DNA of 64,000 bases, taken from positions 32,979 through 96,978 of the forward strand of contig JABTUV010000016.1 of NCBI GenBank assembly GCA_015075175.1, read 5' to 3'. The stretch comes from a bacterium. Its GTDB lineage: Bacteria > Hinthialibacterota > Hinthialibacteria > H5-UNCL2. Shown piece after piece: positions 1 through 8,703 of the stretch. Position numbers and translations under genes: made by a program. The notes beneath the pieces are model-generated. The model was given only the letters and a program-made list of their open reading frames with translations, had not been told where the DNA came from and made no database searches. Numbering within the stretch: the first letter of the stretch is position 1; every line of letters begins with the position of its first letter.

Positions 1-1088
1 GCTGCTGGCCAGCTCGAGGAGGGCCTCGGGAGAGCCGAGGCTCTGGATGTACCTGCTGCAGGACGGCGTTGGCGGCGTCGCGGTTGCCCAGGCGATACTG
101 GATGGAGTAAAGCGTCATGAGGAGGTTGGGATCGCCGCCGCCCTCCTGCATGAGGGGAGTGAGGAGGTCGCGCGACTCGACCAGTTTGTCGGCCAGACGC
201 AGGACGCGCACGTAGTCGCGCACGTATGAGATTGGCGCGCTCCAGAAGTCGTAGGCGCGCTTGAGGTTCTTTCGGCCTGCTGGAGGTTGTCCAAGGCCAG
301 GTAGATGATGCCCAGGACGTGATGATTGCGGGCCAGGCCGGGGCCATGCCGACGGCGGTGTTGGCGCTTTCAGGGCGGCGCGGGGCGACTCGGCGTAAAG
401 GCGCGCCCAAGCCAGAGATGGTACGCGTACTCGTTCTGCGCCGCCAGTTGAGTGGCGCTAGACCAGCGGCGAAACCTCGGCATGGCGACCGGTGGAGACG
501 TAATACTGGGCCAGGAGGAGATGGCCGTCGGGATCGTCGGGTTGGGCCGCCAAGAGACGTTGAGGAGGGCTTCCGCGCGGGCGCTGGCCTCGGTCTGGCC
601 CGGCGGACCAGAGGGCGAACTCGACGCGGGCCGCGCCGAAGGCGCGATGGGGTTCTGCGCATCCAGTCCCAACACCTTCTCGAACATTTGGGCGGCTTCG
701 AGAGGAGAGTCTGGCGGGCCTGCGCGGAGGGGGCCTGGTCGGCCAGGGCGACGCGCAGGCGGCCCGCTACCAGAGCGGCTTCAACGTCCTCGGGATGGGC
801 GGCGAGCAGCTGGTCGGCGTACTGCCGCGCCTCCCCCGGCCGATTCAGCTTGTCGGTCAGAAGCACCGCCAGGCGGTACTGGGCGTCGCGGTGGGTCGGT
901 TCCTTTTTCAGGTGTTCCTGGTAGCGGACGACGGCCTCTTCATAGCGTTCCTCCGCCTCCAGCCGCTGGCCCTGCTGGTAAGGCGTGGGGCGCAAGAGCC
1001 ACCAGGCGCCGCCGCCCACGGCCAGAATCAGGAGCACTGCCAGGCCGAGGATGGTCGGCTTGTTGGCGAGACGATGCGAGAACGCCAT
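1..1088 (-). CDS. TPR-repeat protein with N-terminal membrane anchor, partial and frameshifted
   Basis: The gene runs off the left edge of the window. It starts at the ATG at 1088 behind an AAGGA site with the N-terminus MAFSHRLANKPTI, followed by a single hydrophobic segment (about residues 11-31). The rest shows degenerate 34-residue TPR helices such as QRLEAEERYEEAVVRYQEHL and YRLAVLLTDKLNRPGEARQY. The frame is lost near 700 and again several times towards position 1; conserved TPR sequence reappears in other frames (for example EAAQMFEKVLGLDAQNPIA, then RLADKLVESRDLLTPLMQ). TPR proteins are scaffolds for protein-protein contacts; the partner is unknown. A promoter-like signal lies at 1222-1250. 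The frameshifts look like sequence errors because TPR character persists across them. Confidence 0.7.
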   Translation of the reverse strand, partial: MAFSHRLANKPTILGLAVLLILAVGGGAWWLLRPTPYQQGQRLEAEERYEEAVVRYQEHLKKEPTHRDAQYRLAVLLTDKLNRPGEARQYADQLLAAHPEDVEAALVAGRLRVALADQAPSAQARQTLLSKPPKCSRRCWDWMRRTPSRLRRGPRRVRPLVRRARPRPAPARKPSSTSLGGPTRRSRRPSPPGPVLRLHRSPCRGFAAGLAPLNWRRRTSTRTISGLGAPLRRVAPRRPESANTAVGMAPAWPAIITSWASSTWPWTTSSRPKEPQARLRLLERANLIRARLRARPASGRQTGRVARPPHSPHAGGRRRSQPPHDALLHPVSPGQPRRRQRRPAAGTSRASALPRPSSSWPA

Positions 1089-1221
1089 CTTCTGCGGTTC
1101 CTTTACTACTCGTTGTGTACGCCCCTGGCTTGTGCGCGACGGGCGAGAAGCAGGGTCCAAGGTGAGAGAATCGTCCCGCCGCGGCGGGCGCCGGATACAC
1201 GCATCCTAGGCACTATGTTGA

Positions 1222-1250
1222 AGGCTATCAGGAGCGGAAGCAAACGTCAA
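1222..1250 (-). promoter_or_regulatory. sigma70-type promoter for the TPR gene
   Basis: On the minus strand TTGACG (-35, 1250-1245) and TAGCCT (-10, 1227-1222) are separated by exactly 17 bases. It lies about 135 bases before the TPR start at 1088 and overlaps the 3' end of the upstream membrane-protein gene. Seen by eye only. Confidence 0.4.
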
Positions 1251-3471
1251 CCCGGACTTTGCCGTCTAAGGCTTGTATTATCAATTGGTTCCGCGGAGGA
1301 ATCGGGTTGGGTGGAATAGATCAGCGTGGTCGGGGGCAATCCCCAGGGGCCGGGGCCGTTTTCCAACTCGGGTCCACCCTCCGGGTAGACGCGGACCCAG
1401 CGCCGGCTGGCGGTCTTCCAAGCGGCGAGGATGCGATAGGCTTTGCTATCGGTCCCATAGGTCCCAGAGGTCCTATTGCGCAACGCCTGCCTGGCCGTCT
1501 CCTCCGGCAGCGCGTGGAGGAAGAACCAGTACTGGTAAGCCGGATGGCAGAGAGTTCTCGCCCACGAAAACCACGCGGGTGACGCCCTCGCGGGAGAGGC
1601 GCGCCTCAGGCCGGAGACGCTGCCCGCCTCGCGCGCCCAGGCCAGGAGCGGCGAGGTGGAGAAGAAATCGCCGAGGATGCACTCGCGCGGCAGGTAGTAG
1701 CCGTGATTGAGGCCGACGATGAGGGTGCGTTCGCCGGGGCGCGGATGGCGGCGCAGCCAATCCAGCGCGGGGGTGAAGTTGTCGGGAATCTTGTCGGCGA
1801 GAAACTGCTGTCGGGAGGTGAAGCCGAGCACGTAACCGAGTGGGGCGCGCCGGCGGGGTGGGAGCGGCGGTGACGCGCAGGGCGAGCAGGAGGGCCATGG
1901 CCGTCTGGCCGGCCAGCATGGGCAGGGTAAGGGCGCGCGCCGCGCGACGGTCGCCCGCGCCCCACTCCAGCAACGCTCCGAGGAGCGCCGCTTGGACGGC
2001 GAGAAAGGGAAGGAGAAAGCGCAGGTCGCGGTAGCTGGCGGCCCACGCCAGGTAGAGCCAGAGCCAGAGAAGCGCGGCCCATCGCATTCTTCGGGGTGCA
2101 CCGGGAGGATCAAGGACCAGGAGCGGCAGGCCCGCCAAGGCCAGCGGACCGACGGGCCAGTCGCCCAGCCAGCGCTCAGGATGGCCGCGACGCTGGGATG
2201 GTCGCGCATGGGTGCGGTCGCCGCGCGGTAGGGCAGAAACGGCGAGATCGGTGGTCCATCCGCGGGCGAGGCCGCCTTTCTCCGCCGCGTGGCGGCGTAG
2301 ATGGCAGCGTCCGCCGGCGTCCAGGAGAGAGGGAAAGAGGCTGGAGAGAAAGGGCGAAAGGATTGCCGAGAGTGACGCCGTTGTACGCCCACCAGGGCGA
2401 ACAGCGGCAGAGTCCCAGGGCGGCCGCCAGCGCCAGGCTCAGAACGACCGGCGGGCGCTCCGTCGCAGCGCCAGGCTGCGCCCGCACAAGAGCAGCAGAA
2501 GCGAGAAGGGCGATGGAGAGCTGGTCGCCGCCGCCATGCCGCAGAGGAGCGCGAGGCGGAGCAGGTGGTGGGGCGCGGGCCCTTTGTCGTCGGCGAGCCG
2601 ACCCAGGCGGCGCAGCGCGGCCAGGAAAAAAGCCAGCGCGGCGAAGTCCACGAAGCTGTAGGCCGCCAGGCTGGGAGCGTAGGCGACGGTCGCCAGCGCG
2701 GCCGCGGCCCAGAGTCCGGCCGCCGTCCCGCCCATCCGCCGCCAAGTCCGCCGCCAGCGCGAGGCCAGCAAGGAAGAACACGCGACATGCAGGAGGCGCG
2801 GGCGCTCTCGATGCCCAAGGCCAGTCCCGGCGCCGACAGCATCCCCGCCAGCATGGGAAAGTGGGCGCGGATGTTGTAGGGGAAGTCGGGTAGGCGTCCC
2901 GCCTCGACACAGGCGCGGGGGACCAGGGCGTGGTAGGCCAGGGCGTCGGATTGATGGACCGGCATGGGCGCGGAGAGGAGCGCCAGCAAGGCTGAGACGA
3001 CTATGATGAGTACGAGCGTCCACTCATAGAAGCCGGCGGGGCGCATAGGGCGAGTCCGGGTGGGGAGCGTGGGTTTCCTTGGCCGGGGAGATTCCCGCAG
3101 CGAGAACAGCCAGCGCGGTGAGAGTGAGGGGCGACGAGAATCAGGCGGGCGAAAAAGAGGAGAAAGCCGGCGCCGAGGGCGCCCCAGGAAAGGAGGGCGG
3201 CCTCGGCGCGCCGTCCAACCTCGCCTTCCCGCCCCAGCGCGCGCCGCCCAGCCCGCCGAGGGAGGGCAGCAGCAGGTATCCCCAGCCGCCAGATGCGCGC
3301 CCAGGAGTGAAATCACCCGCACCCCTCTCGGCCAAAGCGAGTCGAGCAGAGACGCGCAGGAGATCAGGATAATGGAAGCGCAAGTCCCGCCGCCGACCAG
3401 GAAATCGGCAGCAGCAGGAGGAAGAGCGCAAGGGCGGAGAGGGTCAGTCCAAACGTCGATCCCGGTCGCAT
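1247..3471 (-). CDS. Polytopic membrane glycosyltransferase-like protein (GT39/ArnT-type), frameshifted
   Basis: The best start is the ATG at 3471, giving MRPGSTFGLTLSALALFLLL, a first transmembrane helix. Further membrane segments appear in alternating frames, for example EWTLVLIIVVSALLALL and LLWLWLYLAWAASYRDLRFL, so the reading frame is broken at several points between about 3410 and 1550. The segment DALAYHALVPRACVEAGRLP, followed by YNIRAHFPMLAGML, resembles the first loop of lipid-carrier-dependent glycosyltransferases of the GT39/GT83 type, which move sugars from polyprenyl phosphates to surface acceptors. The C-terminus is soluble and includes ERTLIVGLNHGYYLPRE. Residues RTSGTYGT near 1453-1482 come from an inserted GGTCCCATAGG repeat. 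Specific substrate unknown; family call by pattern only. Confidence 0.55.
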
Positions 3472-3476
3472 GTCCG

Positions 3477-3823
3477 TATCTTAATCTTAATCTTACTCTT
3501 AATCTTAATCTTGCTCTTGCTCTTGCTCTTGCTCAATCTTGCTCTAATTTTAATCTTACGCTTAATCTTCTGCGACTCCTCGCGCACCGCCTACGTTCCC
3601 CGCTTAACAAGGGGCCAGGGGATTGCGCTCCTACCAAGCCACGTGCTCCGTGCATCCGCGCGTCAGACGGCGCTCTCCGCGCCGGGGTGCGGAAGAATCT
3701 CGATTAAGAGCAAGATTAAGATTAAGACCACGATTAAGATTAAGAGCAAGAGCAAGATTAAGAGCAAGGCAAGATTAAGATTAAGAGTAAAGATTGAATT
3801 AGATTAAGAGTAAGATTAAGATT
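3477..3823. repeat. Inverted pair of TTAATC / GATTAA hexamer arrays
   Basis: Positions 3477-3570 are built from CTTAATC and CTTGCTC units; 3702-3823 hold the complementary units GATTAAG and GAGCAAG. The two AT-rich arrays are reverse complements and flank a GC-rich core of about 130 bases, so a long imperfect hairpin is possible. The right array supplies the TAA stop of the gene ending at 3816. This also fills the 344-base gap between the flanking genes; no gene is visible in it. Confidence 0.85.
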
Positions 3824-4717
3824 GGCAGACAAGACCAGCTCGCCAGGCGGAGACGGGGCCAGTGATACGCAAAATCCAGGTAGCGGCGATAGTCGCGTCC
3901 GCCGGCAAGCCCACCAGATACTCGCGTTCCAGGCACAGCCGGGCGCGCTCGACCTCGGCGTCGTCCAGATGATCCAGGAGCAGGCGGACAGGAAGCCGGA
4001 GAGGTCCAGGAGGGCGGCGCGCTCGTGGAAGCCGGGGAAGCCGGCCGGCGCGGGCTGCGGGCACAAAAACAGCGCCCGGGCGCCGGAGGGCAGACGAGCC
4101 AGCGTGCGCTCCAACCGCTGCGGCGAGAATCCTCCGGTCGAGACCTCAGGCACAGCCAAGCCAGCCCGCGCGCTCCACGTACAGTCGCCGCAGCGATGCG
4201 CGTTCCTGTCGGGACAGAAGGGATGGCGGCTGGAGACTTTCGCTCCCGCCAGCCGATAGAACCGCTTGGCGACGGCGAAGACCACGCCCTGCTGCAGGCT
4301 GCCCTGGCTGGCACGGACGGGAGGAGAGGAGGAAGTCGCCGGGCGCTCGGGGTCCGAACCTCGGTCCAGAGGAGGCTCGAGAAGAGCACGAAGCGGCGGG
4401 CGGCATCGGCCAGCCACTGGCGCTCCGAGGGCGAAAGGCGGAGAGGGCGCGGGCGAAGTCAGCCAGGCCGTGCTCTGCCAGCCGCCGCGCACGTTGTTGC
4501 CGGGCCAGCGCGGGGCGGGGCGCAGGTAGTCCTCGCGCATCCGCTCGGCCAGCCGGTTGGCGCGCCCGGAAAGTCCCGCGGGCGCGCGGGAGCCGTCCAC
4601 CGGCAGGTCGCCCTCCGCCGCCCACTCGACCAGCGCCCATGGCATGTAGGCGAGGCAGCGGCCGCGGGCGTAACTCTCCCTGAAGCGGCGGTACAGGCCC
4701 TCGGGTCGGACCACCAT
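3816..4717 (-). CDS. Protein of unknown function, frameshifted
   Basis: Starts at the ATG at 4717 (MVVRPEGLYRRFRESYARGR) and stops at TAA inside the GATTAA repeat array at 3816. The first 85 residues are one clean frame; after about 4450 the likely protein switches frame several times. Readable later segments are QGVVFAVAKRFYRLAGAK, FPGFHERAALLDLSGFLSAC and, at the end, EVERARLCLEREYLVGLPAD. No signal peptide, membrane segment or catalytic motif is obvious. It is divergent from the lipoprotein at 4830, with a 110-base shared upstream region. I do not recognise the family. Confidence 0.45.
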
Positions 4718-4829
4718 GCTCCTCCGCAGGTGAATATCCGGTCGGCGGGCGCGTCCAATCGGGAAGGCGTTGACGGACGCAACCGGCCGCGGATAAAGTT
4801 AGCACAAGGTTGGGCGCAAAGGAATGATC

Positions 4830-5501
4830 ATGAACGCAAGGGGAGAAAAAGAGACCCGGAGTCGACGCTCTCCCGGCGCAGCCTATTGGTGGGTCGTCGT
4901 GGGGTTGGCGGCAGGGGGAGCGTTCTTGCTCTCGGCGTGCGAAAGCGGGCGGCAGGCGCGGGGGCCGCGCGAGCTGCCCGCTCCGGAGCGGGTGTATACG
5001 CTGGTGAGCCGCGCGGGGGGCAGCGACGAGGTGCGGGTGCGCTGCGCGGGGGCCTTTTCCGCCCGCATCCGCGGGCTGGAGCGGCGGCGCGTGCACTGCG
5101 TCTGGGAGTTCCGGCGCGGCACGCGCGAACCCCTGCGCTTCGATCCGGCCGCGGTCCGCCTGGAGGACCCGGACGGACGCCTCTTCGGCCCCTCCGAGGT
5201 GCGCGTCAACGGCCGCGTCGACCAGGCGCTGGACCTTTCGTCCGCCGGCTCCGCCCTCGTGGACATCTTCTTCGACCTGGGCGCCGACTATCCCCTCTCG
5301 CGCCTGGGCAGCATTATGCTCTCCTGGCAACTGGACCTGGGCGACGAGGCGCGCCCCTTTACCACCCGGTTTTACCAGGAACCGCGCTCGCGCCGCTATG
5401 GCGCGGCGCCGTCGCATTGGGGCCTGGGCGTCGGCTATTCGACGGGCGGGCGTGGCCGCTCCCACTGGGGCGGCGGAGTGTCGCACGGCGTGTGGTGGTA
5501 A
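4830..5501 (+). CDS. Lipoprotein of unknown function
   Basis: An intact frame. ATGs at 4824 and 4830 are both possible; the second is preferred because an AAAGGA site lies six bases before it. The N-terminus has a basic stretch, a hydrophobic helix (WWVVVGLAAGGAFLLSAC) and a lipobox ending in Cys, so export and lipid anchoring are likely. The mature part (about 185 residues) is rich in beta-type sequence (VRVRCAGAFSARIRGLERRR; VDIFFDLGADYPLSRLGSI) and ends in a Gly/His/Trp tail (WGLGVGYSTGGRGRSHWGGG). The tail resembles low-complexity tails of envelope lipoproteins. No enzyme motif seen. Confidence 0.7.
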   Translation: MNARGEKETRSRRSPGAAYWWVVVGLAAGGAFLLSACESGRQARGPRELPAPERVYTLVSRAGGSDEVRVRCAGAFSARIRGLERRRVHCVWEFRRGTREPLRFDPAAVRLEDPDGRLFGPSEVRVNGRVDQALDLSSAGSALVDIFFDLGADYPLSRLGSIMLSWQLDLGDEARPFTTRFYQEPRSRRYGAAPSHWGLGVGYSTGGRGRSHWGGGVSHGVWW

Positions 5502-5514
5502 GCTGCGCCGGTCG

Positions 5515-5622
5515 TCACGGCCCGGTCTTGACGATGTCCCCGCCACCATGCAGGGTGGAACCGCAGCCCGTGCAGTAGACGGCTTCCTCGGGATTCTCTA
5601 CGCCGCAGCGATCGCAATGCAC
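5515..5622 (-). CDS. 35-residue zinc-ribbon microprotein
   Basis: A very short frame starting at GTG 5622 behind a GAGAGG site and ending in TGA at 5515. It encodes VHCDRCGVENPEEAVYCTGC followed by GSTLHGGGDIVKTGP. Two CxxC knuckles 14 residues apart form a canonical zinc ribbon like those at the N-termini of many zinc_ribbon_2 domain proteins. An in-frame stop just upstream limits it to this size. It may be a stand-alone metal-binding peptide or the surviving head of a longer protein; the lipoprotein on the other strand ends only 13 bases away. Confidence 0.6.
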   Translation of the reverse strand: MHCDRCGVENPEEAVYCTGCGSTLHGGGDIVKTGP

Positions 5623-5739
5623 GAGCGCGCCTCTCGGCCGTCAACGTCGGAAAAAGGGGAACGCGACCCACGTTACGAGGCGGCGGGGGAAAAGTCAAAT
5701 CTTGCCCGTCCCCGGGTCACCCCCGCCCGAAAATGCGAC

Positions 5740-5829
5740 TGTCATTTCGACCGCAGGGAGAAATCTCTCACCTCGGCTCACGGTCAGCCGGCGCGCGCGG
5801 AGAGATTTCTCCCTGCGGTCGAAATGACA
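5740..5829. repeat. R1 palindromic repeat (TGTCATTTCGACCG family)
   Basis: TGTCATTTCGACCGCAGGGA at 5740 and its reverse complement ending at 5829 flank about 30 bases, giving a near-perfect hairpin of roughly 29 base pairs. Other copies lie at 15337, 31417-31572, 50845 and 58255. Confidence 0.9.
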
Positions 5830-5862
5830 GCTTGCGGTTGATAATGATAGCGGGTGTGCGCC

Positions 5863-6726
5863 CTACGCCTGCGGCAGGCGGCCGGTGGAGAGATAGGCCT
5901 GGATGGCGGCGCGGATGTGCGCGAGGTCCACCTGGGCGTCCTTGCAGGGGCCGGCGACGCGCTGGATGTTGACGCCCAGCACCGACAGTTTTCCCTTGGT
6001 GTCGTTGATGCCGGTGACGAGGTCGCGCTCGCAGGCCACGCCGATGACGCCGCCGGGGCAGAGTTCGCGGATTTTGTCGCGGGCGTGGCGGCCCCGACCC
6101 ACCGTGACCACGCGGCAGCCGTACTCGTCGCAGAGGGCCTTGATGGGTTTGAAGAGGGAGGGTTCCAGGCAGCGGGGCAGGAGTACGAGGAGGCTGTCGG
6201 GCGGCACGCCGCCGCGGGCGCGCATCTCCGCCGCCTGCAGGGCGTTCCAGAGCTCGACGAAGCTGTTGCCCACGTGGTCCTTGTCCTTGCCGACCCAACG
6301 GCCCACCAAGAAGGCGCCGCGATGCACGAAGTCCAACATGCGCCGCGCCCAGGCGAGCGGCAGCCGCCGGCGGCCGGACAGGGCCGACCAGGCCAGCAGC
6401 GCGTAGAGCGCGTAGAAGGCGAGGGAGGTGAGCACGCCCAGGGCCAATAGGGCGCGCGGGACGGTCGGGTTGTACTGGGCCAGGCGCGGCGCGATCATCC
6501 ACCAGACGGTCCAGCCCGCGCTCATGTAAAGGAAGAGCGCGGCGCCGCCCAGGCAGAGAAAGAGGCGCGGCGGCTCGAAGATGACGCCCTCGTGATGTTC
6601 CAGGTCGCCGTCCCAGTCGGCCCATTCGTGGCCGAGAATGCGGTCGCCCTGGGGCGAGTAGGGGCGACCCAGGCTGTCATACCTGCGCCCCGGTTGCGGG
6701 ACCTTCGACTTGGAGAACAACCGCAT
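5863..6726 (-). CDS. DUF116 domain protein with membrane segments
   Basis: A 287-residue intact protein. After a soluble N-terminus it has two to three hydrophobic segments (about residues 53-75 and 90-115: RALLALGVLTSLAFYALYAL), then the DUF116 core: LLPRCLEPSLFKPIKALCDE, GVIGVACERDLVTGI and a terminal GPCKDAQVDL. The conserved VACERDL and GPC...VD features are the family signature; the two Cys of the core suggest metal or redox chemistry but the function of the family is unknown. Its ATG lies four bases after the dxs stop, so the two genes are almost certainly one transcript, which hints at a link with isoprenoid precursor or lipid metabolism. Confidence 0.85.
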   Translation of the reverse strand: MRLFSKSKVPQPGRRYDSLGRPYSPQGDRILGHEWADWDGDLEHHEGVIFEPPRLFLCLGGAALFLYMSAGWTVWWMIAPRLAQYNPTVPRALLALGVLTSLAFYALYALLAWSALSGRRRLPLAWARRMLDFVHRGAFLVGRWVGKDKDHVGNSFVELWNALQAAEMRARGGVPPDSLLVLLPRCLEPSLFKPIKALCDEYGCRVVTVGRGRHARDKIRELCPGGVIGVACERDLVTGINDTKGKLSVLGVNIQRVAGPCKDAQVDLAHIRAAIQAYLSTGRLPQA

Positions 6727-6729
6727 CGC

Positions 6730-8703
6730 TTACCTGGCGGCGCGCAGGCCGGCCAGCCCGCGCGCGGAACCCGAATGCGCGAGGAATTCCTTCACGGTGG
6801 TCGCAATCGACTCGGCGTCGAGGCCGAACTTTTGGCGCAGAATCTCGGGAGCGCCGTGTTCGACGAAGCGGTCGGGCAGCCCGATGCGGCGCACCGCGAT
6901 CTCGTGCTCGCCGGCGCGTTCCAGCATCTCCAGCACGGCCGAGCCGAATCCGCCGGCCAAGACGTTCTCTTCCAGCGTCACCAACCGCGGGACGCGGCGG
7001 ACGTGTTCGAGAATCAGCGTTTCGTCCAGCGGTTTGATGAAGCGGGCGTCGATGACGGCGGCGGAGAGGCCGTCCGCGGCCAGGAGTTCGGCGGCCCTTT
7101 GGGCGGCGGGCACCATCACGCCGACGGCCACGAGCGCCACGTCCTCGCCGGGCCGCATTACGCGGCCTTTGCCCGGCGGCAGGGGCGTGGCCGGCCCTTC
7201 CATGGGCACGCCGGGTCCCGGACCGCGGGGATAGCGCACCGCCGCCGGGCCGGGATGGGCCAGCGCGGTGGCGATCATGCGCCGGCATTCCTGCTCGTCG
7301 GCGGGGGCCATGACGATCATGTTGGGAATCATGCGCAGGTAGGACAGGTCGAAGGCTCCCTGGTGGGTGTCGCCGTCCTGGCCGACGATGCCCCCTCGAT
7401 CCAGGCAGAACGTGACGGGCAGGTTCTGGATGCACACGTCGTGAATGACCTGATCGAAGGCGCGTTGCAGGAAGGTGCTGTAGATGGCGACCACGGGGCG
7501 GAAGCCCTCGGTCGCCAGGCCGGCGGCGAAGGTGACGGCGTGCTGCTCGGCGATGCCCACGTCGAAGGTGCGGTCGGGGAAGCGTTCGGCGAACCTGTCC
7601 AGGCCGGTACCGCCGGGCATGGCGGCGGTGATGGCCACGATGCGCTCGTCCCGCTCGGCCAGTTCGATCAGCGTGTCGGCGAATACGCGCGTGTAGCTGG
7701 GCGGCTCGGGGCCGCTTTTGCGCGGCGCCTGCCAGGTGGTCACGTCGAACTTGGGCGAGAGCGCGTGATAGGAGTGGTCCTTGTAGAATTCCTCCGGATA
7801 GGCTTCGCTTTTCTCGAATCCCTTGCCCTTGATCGTGTAGACGTGCACCAGCGCGGGTTCGTGCACGTTGTCGCGGATGCGCTCCAGCATGGGGATGAGG
7901 TCGGCCAGGTTGTGGCCGTCGATGGGGCCGAAGTAGCGGAAGCCCAGTTCCTCGAAGAGCATGTCGGGCACGAAGAGGTTCTTGAGGCCCTCCTGGATGC
8001 GGGAGCCGATCTCGGAGAGGCTGCTCTTGACCAGCGGCAGCTCGCGCAGCATGAGCGGCACGTCGCGGACCAGCTGCTCGAAGGTGCCCTTGTAGCGGTT
8101 GTAGCGAGGGTCGGTGATGAGGCGGTTGAAGTAGTGCGAGAGCGCGCCGACCGAGCGGCCGATGGACATCTTGTTGTCGTTGAGGACGATGATGAAGTCG
8201 CGGCCGGAGTGGCCGGAGTGATTGAGGGCCTCGAAGGCCATGCCGGCGGTGAGGGCGGCGTCGCCGGCGACCGCGATCACCTTGAAGTCCTCGTCCTTCA
8301 TGTCGCGGGCCACCGCCATGCCGTAGGCGGCGGAGATGGCGGTACCCGCGTGGCCGGCGCCGAAGGCGTCGTAGGGACTCTCGTCCCGCCGCAGAAACGG
8401 CGCCAGGCCGCCGTACTGGCGGATGGTGGCCATGCGCTCCTTGCGGCCGGTCACGATCTTGTGGGGATAGGCCTGGTGGCCGACGTCCCAGACCAGCTTG
8501 TCGCGGGGGGCGTTGAAGACGTAATGCAGGGCCAGGGTCAACTCGACCGTGCCCAGGTTGCTGGCGAAGTGGCCGCCGGTCTGGCTGACGGTGAGGAGCA
8601 GGAAGCGGCGCATCTCCTCGGCCAGCTGGGAGAGTTCCGGGAGGGAGAGATGCTTGAGGTCGGAGGGCAGGTTGACTTTCGCCAAGATGCCGGATGGGTC
8701 CAT
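6730..8703 (-). CDS. dxs: 1-deoxy-D-xylulose-5-phosphate synthase
   Basis: Condenses pyruvate and glyceraldehyde 3-phosphate to DXP, the first step of the MEP isoprenoid pathway, in the cytoplasm with thiamine diphosphate. The start is placed at the ATG at 8703 (MDPSGILAKVNLPSDLKHL), giving 657 residues; a longer upstream frame has no family sequence. Visible hallmarks are GGHFASNLGTVELTLALHY, DVGHQAYPHK, the ThDP motif GDAALTAG...NDNKMSIG, the transketolase Pyr domain with GIAEQHAVTFAAGLA, and DRGGIVGQDGDTHQGAFD. The ThDP motif reads GDA rather than the usual GDG, a variant also known in some dxs groups. Intact and followed directly by the DUF116 gene. Confidence 0.97.
   Translation of the reverse strand: MDPSGILAKVNLPSDLKHLSLPELSQLAEEMRRFLLLTVSQTGGHFASNLGTVELTLALHYVFNAPRDKLVWDVGHQAYPHKIVTGRKERMATIRQYGGLAPFLRRDESPYDAFGAGHAGTAISAAYGMAVARDMKDEDFKVIAVAGDAALTAGMAFEALNHSGHSGRDFIIVLNDNKMSIGRSVGALSHYFNRLITDPRYNRYKGTFEQLVRDVPLMLRELPLVKSSLSEIGSRIQEGLKNLFVPDMLFEELGFRYFGPIDGHNLADLIPMLERIRDNVHEPALVHVYTIKGKGFEKSEAYPEEFYKDHSYHALSPKFDVTTWQAPRKSGPEPPSYTRVFADTLIELAERDERIVAITAAMPGGTGLDRFAERFPDRTFDVGIAEQHAVTFAAGLATEGFRPVVAIYSTFLQRAFDQVIHDVCIQNLPVTFCLDRGGIVGQDGDTHQGAFDLSYLRMIPNMIVMAPADEQECRRMIATALAHPGPAAVRYPRGPGPGVPMEGPATPLPPGKGRVMRPGEDVALVAVGVMVPAAQRAAELLAADGLSAAVIDARFIKPLDETLILEHVRRVPRLVTLEENVLAGGFGSAVLEMLERAGEHEIAVRRIGLPDRFVEHGAPEILRQKFGLDAESIATTVKEFLAHSGSARGLAGLRAAR

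Noticed and set aside
3477-3823. CRISPR or replication-origin iterons
   Set aside because: Hexamer units without spacers, no DnaA boxes seen and no replication gene beside them.
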